NCBI GenBank assembly: GCA_027030605.1 | Contig: JALVEV010000012.1 | Coordinates: forward strand, 1-5,712 | Reading direction: 5' to 3' | Source of the DNA: Campylobacteraceae bacterium | GTDB taxonomy: Bacteria > Campylobacterota > Campylobacteria > Campylobacterales > Sulfurovaceae | DNA: 5,712 nucleotides | Part shown: positions 1-5,395 of the stretch, piece by piece | Numbering within the stretch: the first letter of the stretch is position 1 | How the letters are laid out: every line of letters begins with the position of its first letter | The notes under the pieces: generated by a model | Told to the model about the DNA's origin: nothing | Databases searched by the model: none | Seen by the model: the letters and a program-made list of their open reading frames with translations, nothing else | Program-made: the position numbers and the translations under genes

Positions 1-1
1 T

Positions 2-967
2 GCAGATGCTCTTTTAGTGTATGATAAACTTAGAGAATATCATGCAGATATTCATATAATTGGTCGAAGTTTAGGTAGTGGAGTTGCAACCTATTTAGCT
101 TCAAAACGTCCTATAGATAAGTTAATATTGGTTACCCCTTTTGATAGCATTGAGTCCGTAGCACAAGATAAATTTCCTCTCTACCCTATGAGCATTATGA
201 TAAAAGATAGATACGACTCTATAGGAAGAGTATCTAAAATTACAGCAACTAAGACACTTATTATTATAGGTGAAAAAGATGAAGTTATTCCCAATAAACA
301 TAGCCAACGACTACATGATGCTTTTGTTATCTCAAAGGTTAAGTCTCTGTACCTCCCTAGAGGACATAATGATATAGAGTTAGATAAGAACTACTATAAG
401 GAGATGAGTCATTTTATTACTAGCTACAGTAGTGCTTTAGAGTGTACTTACTATACAAAACCAAGTAAAAAATCTCCTTATGGAGATATCTCTTATTTTA
501 AAGATTGTGGTGAAATTATTGGTGATGAATTACACTTGAAAAAGAGACACCTTGCCAATATGAGTTTCAAAAAAGGAGAGGAGTCAACTTATGGACTAAG
601 TACACTCTATAGCACTCAAGGTATTTTCTACATCTCTAAAACAGGGAAAAGTATTAAAATGTATTTTTATGACATGGGAGCAGACTATTTTCAAGAGGGA
701 TTAGCTCGATATATCTCTAATGGAAAAATAGGTTTTATCAATCCAAAACTCAATATTGTTATCTCTGCGAAGTATGACTATGCCTCTTCTTTTAAAAATG
801 GCTTGGCTCTTGTCTCTAATGGTTGTCACAAAGAACAAGACAGATATGACCCTGAACATAGCCATATTGTTGGTGGTCTTTGGGGAGCAATCAATAAAGA
901 GGGTAAAATTGTTATACCTATTGAGCATACTGAAAATGAGATAGAGAGATTAGTTTTAAAGAAATAA
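2..967 (+). CDS. Alpha/beta hydrolase with C-terminal WG repeats (5' end missing)
   Basis: The reading frame is open to the left edge (first full codon at base 2, reading A-D-A-L-L-V before the GTG at 17), so that GTG is internal and the true start lies upstream. Counting from the GTG codon as residue 1, the nucleophile elbow GRSLGSG gives Ser18, GEKDEVIP supplies the acid Asp88, and PRGHND supplies the base His117, so a full Ser-Asp-His triad is present in canonical order. The first strands and oxyanion region must be in the missing part. Residues about 195-305 are WG-repeat-like: F-Q-E-G-L-A, G-K-I-G-F-I-N, S-F-K-N-G-L-A-L-V and G-L-W-G-A-I-N-K-E-G-K-I-V-I-P; the first unit is degenerate. 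The elbow resembles the ABHD17/BEM46-like hydrolases, but no substrate can be named. WG repeats are beta-rich modules thought to mediate binding. The frame ends in TAA and converges on the vapC gene. Confidence 0.85.
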   Translation, partial: ADALLVYDKLREYHADIHIIGRSLGSGVATYLASKRPIDKLILVTPFDSIESVAQDKFPLYPMSIMIKDRYDSIGRVSKITATKTLIIIGEKDEVIPNKHSQRLHDAFVISKVKSLYLPRGHNDIELDKNYYKEMSHFITSYSSALECTYYTKPSKKSPYGDISYFKDCGEIIGDELHLKKRHLANMSFKKGEESTYGLSTLYSTQGIFYISKTGKSIKMYFYDMGADYFQEGLARYISNGKIGFINPKLNIVISAKYDYASSFKNGLALVSNGCHKEQDRYDPEHSHIVGGLWGAINKEGKIVIPIEHTENEIERLVLKK

Positions 968-1011
968 TATATTTCAAATTACCATTTTGCTATTAATAAT
1001 GTACCAAATTA

Positions 1012-1401
1012 TCAAGGTCTAAAAACAAAAATATCTAACTCTTTAATAACCTTATAATGCTTATCATTAGCCGTATACAAAGTCATGCCATGAGTAGCAC
1101 AAGTTGCACCAATAAGGGCATCGGCTAATTGCATAGAGTGACTTAAAAAATACTCTTCAACATAAAAAAGTGCTTGTGCTGAAATCTCTTCATTCATATA
1201 TATTGTTTTTACTCTCCACTGTTTTAAGGCTCTTTTTAAAGCTCTTAACTCATCTTTGTTTCTCATACCTTGAACCAACTCCATATAAGTGACAGCAGAG
1301 ATAGCAAACTCGCCAATGCTATGAATAAGGTCATAAGCATTTTGATTTCCTCTTAGATACCAAATGAGTACATCAGTATCAAGCAGTTTATCATATATCA
1401 A
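1012..1401 (-). CDS. vapC: VapC-type PIN-domain ribonuclease toxin
   Basis: A 129-residue single-domain PIN protein, the normal length for VapC. The acidic metal-binding residues are all in place: Asp8 in LLDTDVLIW (with Asp10), Glu41 in YMELVQG, Asp94 in LADALIGA and Asp113 in TANDKHY. Members of this family are Mg-dependent endoribonucleases that cut tRNA or rRNA and stop translation until bound by the antitoxin; the target here cannot be read from sequence. The start is TTG at 1401-1399: the frame has no nearby ATG, is closed upstream by a TGA at 1419-1417, and an AAAAGG ribosome site lies 8 bases before the TTG. The gene overlaps the antitoxin gene by 11 bases, which implies translational coupling. 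All catalytic residues are intact, so the toxin is probably active. Confidence 0.9.
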   Translation of the reverse strand: MIYDKLLDTDVLIWYLRGNQNAYDLIHSIGEFAISAVTYMELVQGMRNKDELRALKRALKQWRVKTIYMNEEISAQALFYVEEYFLSHSMQLADALIGATCATHGMTLYTANDKHYKVIKELDIFVFRP

Positions 1402-1627
1402 AATTACGACCTTTTCTCATGTTACGAACCATTGTGTTTACATCCTCTTCTCTATCTTTCCACATTCCAAATATGATATCTGTTTTTGTATCTGAAGAGG
1501 ACTGATTATAGGCAATTAGTTTTGCTTTTGCTTTCCCTCTATACGTGATAAGAATATCTTCGCCTTTACTTAATACATCAAAAAGCATTGAGATATTAAA
1601 TCGTAAATCTTTTGCTGTTACTGTCAT
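1391..1627 (-). CDS. vapB: Phd/YefM-family antitoxin of the VapC pair
   Basis: A 78-residue protein with the Phd/YefM layout. Residues 1-40 (TAKDLRFNIS, then GEDILITYRGKAKAKLI) match the N-terminal dimerising, DNA-binding fold. Residues about 54-78 (FGMWKDREEDV, then VRNMRKGRNFDI) form the basic, Arg-rich tail that in related complexes wraps the PIN toxin and places arginine in its active site. It should neutralise the adjacent toxin and repress its own promoter. The ATG at 1627 is preceded by AGAAGG at good spacing. It is the first gene of the pair, as usual for antitoxins, and its last codons overlap the start of the toxin. Calling it vapB follows its PIN partner; by fold it is Phd/YefM and not the AbrB-type VapB. 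Confidence 0.88.
   Translation of the reverse strand: MTVTAKDLRFNISMLFDVLSKGEDILITYRGKAKAKLIAYNQSSSDTKTDIIFGMWKDREEDVNTMVRNMRKGRNFDI
1410..1415 (-). promoter_or_regulatory. Ribosome binding site deciding the TTG start of vapC
   Basis: On the minus strand AAAAGG lies inside the antitoxin reading frame, 8 bases before the TTG at 1401. It is the only Shine-Dalgarno-like site near the 5' end of the toxin frame and supports TTG as the start. An ATGA (stop/start overlap) at 1394-1391 looks tempting, but its ATG is in another frame and gives only 13 residues. Confidence 0.6.
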
Positions 1628-1642
1628 TTTTTAACCTTCTAA

Positions 1643-1665
1643 AGTTTATAGTTAAAGTATAAACT
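1643..1665. promoter_or_regulatory. Palindromic operator of the vapBC pair
   Basis: A perfect 8-bp inverted repeat, AGTTTATA - 7 bases - TATAAACT, lies 16 bp upstream of the antitoxin start. It overlaps the likely -10 box. Phd/YefM antitoxins autorepress by binding short palindromes of this kind as dimers, so this is the probable operator. The palindrome is directly visible; its role is inferred. Confidence 0.6.
1656..1661 (-). promoter_or_regulatory. Probable -10 box of the vapBC promoter
   Basis: On the minus strand TATACT sits at 1661-1656, giving a transcript start near 1649 and a short leader of about 22 bases to the antitoxin ATG. No good -35 hexamer is present at 17 bp upstream (TTAATT only). 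It lies inside the palindromic operator. Confidence 0.45.
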
Positions 1666-1816
1666 AATTTGCCTTAAAAATTAATGGAGTAGTGAATATA
1701 AAAACTGTTATATATTAAGTCTATCTCATTTAAAGAAAAAAATGTTAAAAAATAGATTACCAATACTCCTCTTTTCAATTAGATTATAATGGAGATTATC
1801 ATAACAAGCGAAACTT
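1666..1816. other. Intergenic region between the two toxin-antitoxin pairs
   Basis: About 150 bases of very AT-rich DNA upstream of the vapBC promoter and downstream of the DUF3368 toxin. A short ATAAT-GGAG-ATTAT inverted repeat lies at 1786-1799, just past the toxin stop, but it is too weak and lacks a T-run, so it is not called a terminator. I see no gene here. Confidence 0.5.
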
Positions 1817-2305
1817 CTACCCTTCCAAAAGCAACTCCAACAAGCTATCTGAAACTCTAAAATTAACCTCTCGTAACTCTTCAACTATCTCTACTATCTC
1901 ATCATTGGAAAGATAGGCTCTTTTTTTATAAACCAAAAGTATTCCAATCAATCCAATAGCATCTATTCCAAAAGAGAGAGCTATCTTTTTACCCTTTTTT
2001 TCGTCTATAATTAGGGGTAGATTTTGCTCTTCTGCTAGTACAATAGATTCTGATTCACCTATGTCTAAACGGATGAGTAGCTCTTTTACTTTTTTGCTAT
2101 TTTTTACTTCTTTGACTACTACTTTGAAAAGAGAAATATACTCATCTAAGACTCGTTTAGCCGACTTTTGAACGGTGACTTCACTATAGACAGAGGGGGT
2201 TACTATGATGGTATCTGAAAATTTAAAAAGAAGCTCAAACCTCTCAATGTTTATCAAAGAGATAAGCGTAGTACTATCTGAGATGACAATGGAGTTTAAA
2301 GCCAT
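1817..2305 (-). CDS. DUF3368 PIN-like toxin
   Basis: A 162-residue protein matching the DUF3368 family, a PIN-fold group predicted to act as ribonuclease toxin. Visible family marks are the N-terminal VISDSTTLISL (Asp10), Glu42 in VYSEV, the LDIGESESI segment (Asp81, Gly83, Glu84, Glu86), LIIDEKKGKKIA (Asp101), the glycine-rich AIGLIGILL segment (about 116-124), and the end motif LREVNFRVSDSLLELLLEG. The acidic residues expected for metal binding are intact and the length is normal for the family. The ATG at 2305 lies inside the upstream antitoxin gene (10-base overlap), with AGAGG 7 bases before it, so the two genes should be translationally coupled. RNase activity is inferred from the fold; few members have been tested. 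Confidence 0.85.
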   Translation of the reverse strand: MALNSIVISDSTTLISLINIERFELLFKFSDTIIVTPSVYSEVTVQKSAKRVLDEYISLFKVVVKEVKNSKKVKELLIRLDIGESESIVLAEEQNLPLIIDEKKGKKIALSFGIDAIGLIGILLVYKKRAYLSNDEIVEIVEELREVNFRVSDSLLELLLEG

Positions 2306-2619
2306 CTACTAGCCTCTGCTTTTATACTCTCAATATCATCTTCTATCCATGAAATATTTAGCGTATTTAACAGGCTCATAGCCTCTTGTTTGGGTATCTC
2401 TAACATCTCAGCCATTTTACCAAGAGAGATAATACCCATTTTATAGAGTTCTATAGCCACTGTTTTTTTCAGACCTATAGAGAATATATCATCATTAATA
2501 GGAAGCGTAATACCTATGGGCTTTCCATGACGTGTAACAAAAATGGAACTCCCCTCATCAAGATATTTGGTCATAGATGATGGATTGTTTTTTAAATCTC
2601 GTATAGATACCGTTTGCAT
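2296..2619 (-). CDS. Fused antitoxin: Phd-like N-terminus plus UPF0175-like C-terminus
   Basis: A 107-residue protein. Residues 1-42 (TVSIRDLKNNPSSM, then IFVTRHGKPIGITLPI) look like the Phd/YefM DNA-binding half. Residues about 52-95 (AIELYKMGIISLGKMAEML, then IPKQEAMSLLNTLNISW) resemble the helix-rich UPF0175 family, which is the usual partner of DUF3368 toxins. UPF0175 proteins usually stand alone at about 80-90 residues. It should bind the downstream toxin and repress the shared promoter. The ATG at 2619 has AAAGGA 7 bases upstream. No frameshift is seen, so the composite layout is real in this sequence. The domain assignment is by eye. Confidence 0.75.
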   Translation of the reverse strand: MQTVSIRDLKNNPSSMTKYLDEGSSIFVTRHGKPIGITLPINDDIFSIGLKKTVAIELYKMGIISLGKMAEMLEIPKQEAMSLLNTLNISWIEDDIESIKAEASRWL

Positions 2620-2649
2620 ATTTTATCCTTTACTACGTTTTGTAGGAAT

Positions 2650-2655
2650 ATTATA
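2650..2655 (-). promoter_or_regulatory. Probable -10 box of the second toxin-antitoxin promoter
   Basis: A perfect TATAAT on the minus strand at 2655-2650, giving a start near 2643 and a leader of about 24 bases. No good -35 box is seen. A short CTAC-5-GTAG inverted repeat (2633-2645) falls at the start point and may be part of an operator, but its arms are only 4 bp. Confidence 0.5.
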
Positions 2656-2697
2656 ACTTAATTTAGGTTAAACTTCTTATTTACAAGCACTAAAGCA

Positions 2698-3030
2698 TCA
2701 CCAACAATAACCACAACTAGCACAATACCGATACTCCTTATCACCATTCGTTCTAAAAAAATCTTTAAAAAAGCCTCTATAGTCTCTCTTCAAATTTGAA
2801 GACTTGCACTTTGGACAACGAGGTTTCATGTTCTCATAAAATAGGTCAACAACCTTTTGAGCTTCCTCTTTTTGGTCTAATGGAACGTAAATAGGTATAG
2901 GTATATCTCCCTCATGTGGAGTAATATCAGAAAGAAAAACTACAATATTTTCACTTTGGAGTAAACCTCTTAAAATATGTGCTTCCTCCATACTTCCAAG
3001 TTCTGCTATGCAAATGTCTCTGTTGTTCAT
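2698..3030 (-). CDS. DUF2007 protein with C-terminal zinc ribbon
   Basis: A 110-residue cytosolic protein. Residues 5-65 match the small ferredoxin-like DUF2007 domain, sometimes labelled 'putative signal-transducing protein': CIAELGSMEEAHILRGLL, then IVVFLSD, then PIYVPLDQKEEAQKVVDLF. Residues 70-110 form a zinc ribbon with Cys72-x2-Cys75 and Cys103-x2-Cys106, plus an extra Cys109 and a terminal Trp. No enzymatic role is known for the family; binding of a protein or ligand is a guess. It is the last gene of a three-gene operon, 12 bases after the stop of the membrane protein, with a modest GAGAG ribosome site overlapping that stop. No terminator hairpin is seen after it. Confidence 0.8.
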   Translation of the reverse strand: MNNRDICIAELGSMEEAHILRGLLQSENIVVFLSDITPHEGDIPIPIYVPLDQKEEAQKVVDLFYENMKPRCPKCKSSNLKRDYRGFFKDFFRTNGDKEYRYCASCGYCW

Positions 3031-3042
3031 CGGTAATACTCT

Positions 3043-4899
3043 CTACCTCTTCCCAATCAAAACCAACCCACTATAACTGAGCAGTTCATCCTTGAAACTA
3101 AAAACAAACGAATCAAAAATAAACTTTACCTTTACCCTCTCATTTTCATACTCATAAGTAAAATCTTCCCGAGTGAAGTTATTATTAAAGGGTTGATATG
3201 TAGTTGTACTATTCTTATCTAAGTTAAGCACCCCTTGAACAAACTCCTCTATATTAATCGAAGCTAAAAGCTCTTTCTCCTCTTTTATTATAATCTCTTT
3301 ATTATCTGTTTTTAGAGTATAAGGCTGTTTTTTAGTTGAGCTATTTTGAGGTTCACAAGCTAAGTTTTTTAAAAAAATCTTTGACCTATTTTGGTAATCA
3401 AATCTCATTTCCCAATCATATTTTGAAAGCTCAATCCCTTCTGTAAGTGGATTTTCATTAAGATGAAGGCTTCTACCTATCTGGTCTCTTAACGCATTCT
3501 CTTCATAATAAATCTTCTCTCTCCACTCCCATTTACTTATGTATTTAAATCCTAACTTTTCAGTAGCAAACATTGGAAAATCTTTATGGGAAGATATAGC
3601 ACAATTCTTTACATCATCTTCTTGATTGTTAAACTCACTCACCACTTCAGGCATAAGTGGGAAGAGAGCATCTGTACCATAATGAACATATAGGTACTCA
3701 ATAGTATTAGAGATGTTATAACGCAAAGAGATATTACTCTCATCCGATAAGGACTCAACAGAGCCTAAAAGTGTACCAAGTTTCTCTTGTTGACTACTTC
3801 TGCTAATGTTAGAAGAAAAAAGCAGGTTCAAAAGCAAAACAAGAGGAAGCGATAGAAATATAGCTCTAAATGAAACCTCTTTTTTAAACAGACCATAGAG
3901 GGACAAGAGAAAAAACCAAATGCCCAAAGAGGCTAAGAGCAGACGATTAAATGTCCAACCATAAGCATCAACACGCAGATAGAGTGCAAATGCAAGTAAA
4001 ACTAGTTGTAAAATAGTGGCTATCCATATAACTTTTTTATATTTGCTGTTTTTTTCACTCCAAAGTGGTGTCCAAAAGAGATATGTCATAAGTGCCAATG
4101 TTGAAAAGGCGATGATATTTACAGAGACTAACCCTTTTGGGTACTCCGAAAGCATTATCATCTTCCCTAGATAGGTGTAGATAATAATAAAATAGGCAAT
4201 AAATAGTCCACTTAAAAAGTACTTGAAGAAGAGAGTCTCTATTTTGTTGTAACTCCTAATCTCTAATGCTCGTGGCTCCTTGCTCAAAAGTGCTAAAAAG
4301 AGCAATGGAGCAAAAAGTGCAAATGAAAAAAGACTAGCATATTCATGGTAGATATGCCTATTGTCTATCTCAAATAGTCCAGAGAGTATACCAATAGCTC
4401 CACTTAAAGCCAAATAGAGAAGTACACTTATAACAGCTACAAGAAGTGTAATATATAAAAGATGTTTTATCCACTCAAAAAATACTCTGTTAGAAGCTCT
4501 ATGAGTTATAAATGGTGCTACAACTATAAAAGAGATAAGTCCAACAGATAAGATAAAAAAGATAGTTATATCCTCTTCTCGTAGAGCCAAAACCTTGAAT
4601 CTGTCAGGAATATAGAAGAACAGACCAGTTAAGACAACTACTCCTAAAAGAGAGACAAAAATATTTTTAGCCATTAGCCTTAACCCTACCAAAAAGAAAA
4701 AGCCAAAAAAAGCGACCATAGAGATTTCTTTCATAACTTCATTGTATGAACCCAATGATAGGTGGGGTAGCTGAGAATATATCTTGATTGAAGTCATAAG
4801 TATAAAAACAAAAATCGAAAAAGAGGCAATAGGAAAGCGTTTTATAGGTTCAAGTATTTGAGTTGCACCTCTGTCTAAGAGTTGTAGTAAGTTATTCAT
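3043..4899 (-). CDS. DUF4153 multi-pass membrane protein
   Basis: A 618-residue inner-membrane protein. About 11 hydrophobic segments are visible, roughly at residues 25-41, 60-76, 79-97, 110-131, 147-174, 187-205, 228-247, 257-277, 289-308, 321-338 and 345-362. The DUF4153 signature is in the later ones: YTYLGKM, then EYPKGLVSVNI, and RVDAYGWTFNRLLL followed by GIWFF. Residues about 363-618 form a soluble tail with no recognised domain; with a cytosolic N-terminus and 11 spans it would face the periplasm, but the topology is inferred. The ATG at 4899 has AAAGGA 6 bases upstream, starting at the stop of the preceding gene, from which it is separated by 10 bases. Function is unknown for the family; a transport or envelope role cannot be told apart by sequence. 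Confidence 0.82.
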   Translation of the reverse strand: MNNLLQLLDRGATQILEPIKRFPIASFSIFVFILMTSIKIYSQLPHLSLGSYNEVMKEISMVAFFGFFFLVGLRLMAKNIFVSLLGVVVLTGLFFYIPDRFKVLALREEDITIFFILSVGLISFIVVAPFITHRASNRVFFEWIKHLLYITLLVAVISVLLYLALSGAIGILSGLFEIDNRHIYHEYASLFSFALFAPLLFLALLSKEPRALEIRSYNKIETLFFKYFLSGLFIAYFIIIYTYLGKMIMLSEYPKGLVSVNIIAFSTLALMTYLFWTPLWSEKNSKYKKVIWIATILQLVLLAFALYLRVDAYGWTFNRLLLASLGIWFFLLSLYGLFKKEVSFRAIFLSLPLVLLLNLLFSSNISRSSQQEKLGTLLGSVESLSDESNISLRYNISNTIEYLYVHYGTDALFPLMPEVVSEFNNQEDDVKNCAISSHKDFPMFATEKLGFKYISKWEWREKIYYEENALRDQIGRSLHLNENPLTEGIELSKYDWEMRFDYQNRSKIFLKNLACEPQNSSTKKQPYTLKTDNKEIIIKEEKELLASINIEEFVQGVLNLDKNSTTTYQPFNNNFTREDFTYEYENERVKVKFIFDSFVFSFKDELLSYSGLVLIGKR

Positions 4900-4909
4900 G
4901 TTACATCCT

Positions 4910-5329
4910 TTACAATGAACCTGAATTTAACGTAATATCAAAAAGCATATAGTCTACATACTCATCATCTCCTACTACACCATCTCTATAAAATATTTTA
5001 TCATAATTTTTTTGTAGTTCTTTTTTCCATTTATCTATATCTTTTACATACTTTTTTTCATCCATTTTTCTATAAATACTTGCTAAAGTATCAAGAGCTT
5101 CACCATCTCCTTGTGCAACTTGAACTTGTAATGCTTCTCTATTGTTTTTAACAAACTCAAAAGTTTCAGAAGAGTAGCCTTTAGGTTTTTTCTTATCTAA
5201 ATGTGCAGTTGTTGATAAAGTAGGTGAAGAGGTAATAGCAAATGGTACCATCCACCACTCTAGTCCATGAGAAAAGAGTAGTATGGGTGTAGTACATAAA
5301 ACCACACCTATTTTTTTTGTTATATTCAT
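4910..5329 (-). CDS. Exported DUF3015-like protein
   Basis: A 139-residue protein with an N-terminal signal sequence: KK at 5-6, a hydrophobic core at about 7-19 and a polar SHG after it. The cleavage site is not canonical. The Cys at 12 is not in a proper lipobox, so a lipoprotein is unlikely. Residues 56-113 resemble the C-terminal half of DUF3015, whose hallmark is a phrase of the type N-x-x-x-L-x-x-x-x-A-x-G-x-G-E-x-L-x-x-L-A; here NNREAL, then VAQGDGEALDTLA, and later NYDKIF. The glycine- and cysteine-rich N-terminal half typical of that family is largely absent. The ATG at 5329 has AAGGG 5 bases upstream. It is the first gene of the operon with the DUF4153 and DUF2007 genes. Codons 4-7 contain a run of eight A's. 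Function is unknown. Confidence 0.65.
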   Translation of the reverse strand: MNITKKIGVVLCTTPILLFSHGLEWWMVPFAITSSPTLSTTAHLDKKKPKGYSSETFEFVKNNREALQVQVAQGDGEALDTLASIYRKMDEKKYVKDIDKWKKELQKNYDKIFYRDGVVGDDEYVDYMLFDITLNSGSL

Positions 5330-5355
5330 GTTTTCCCTTTAAATTATAAAAAAAC

Positions 5356-5361
5356 ATTATA
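5356..5361 (-). promoter_or_regulatory. Probable -10 box of the DUF3015-DUF4153-DUF2007 operon
   Basis: TATAAT on the minus strand at 5361-5356, giving a start near 5349 and a leader of about 20 bases with the ribosome site. A second TATAAT at 5348-5343 would lie too close to the start codon. The -35 position (AGAGGT) does not match the consensus. Read-through from the upstream molybdopterin gene is also possible. Confidence 0.45.
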
Positions 5362-5364
5362 TAA

Positions 5365-5392
5365 CTATTGAGCTTAATACCTCTCTATTGAG
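5365..5392. repeat. Two direct copies of CTATTGAG, 20 bp apart
   Basis: The octamer CTATTGAG occurs at 5365-5372 and again at 5385-5392, a centre-to-centre distance of 20 bp, close to two helical turns. The copies flank the -35 region of the operon promoter. They could be a regulator site or chance in AT-rich DNA. Confidence 0.35.
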
Positions 5393-5395
5393 GTA
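5378..5395 (-). other. Hairpin spanning the stop codon of the molybdopterin gene
   Basis: TACCTC - 6 bases - GAGGTA can form a 6-bp stem, and the TAG stop of the molybdopterin gene lies in its loop. The RNA that follows (TTAAGC) is not a T-run; the nearest one is about 25 bases later. It is therefore not a standard intrinsic terminator, though it may slow or end transcription or protect the 3' end. Confidence 0.4.

Noticed and set aside
17..19. GTG at 17 as the start of the hydrolase
   Set aside because: The frame continues to the left edge and the nucleophile serine would be only 17 residues in, too early for a complete alpha/beta hydrolase fold.
122..307. Minus-strand open frame of 61 codons inside the hydrolase gene
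   Set aside because: It lies wholly inside a well-supported gene and its product has no recognisable motif.
701..944. Open frames of 62-75 codons on both strands inside the WG-repeat region
   Set aside because: Shadows of the hydrolase-WG frame, which has clear motifs across this stretch.
968..1011. Possible bidirectional terminator between the convergent hydrolase and vapC genes
   Set aside because: Only a 7-base direct repeat (CAAATTA, twice) is seen; there is no stable stem with a T-run.
1742..1789. Short plus-strand frame of 15 codons starting at ATG 1742
   Set aside because: Very short, with no convincing ribosome site and no homology visible; expected by chance in AT-rich DNA.
1786..1799. 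ATAAT-4-ATTAT stem after the DUF3368 toxin as a terminator
   Set aside because: Five A/T pairs only and no T-run downstream on the minus strand.
5294..5296. Cys12 of the exported protein as a lipoprotein anchor
   Set aside because: The residues before it (V-V-L) do not fit a lipobox and it sits within the hydrophobic core.
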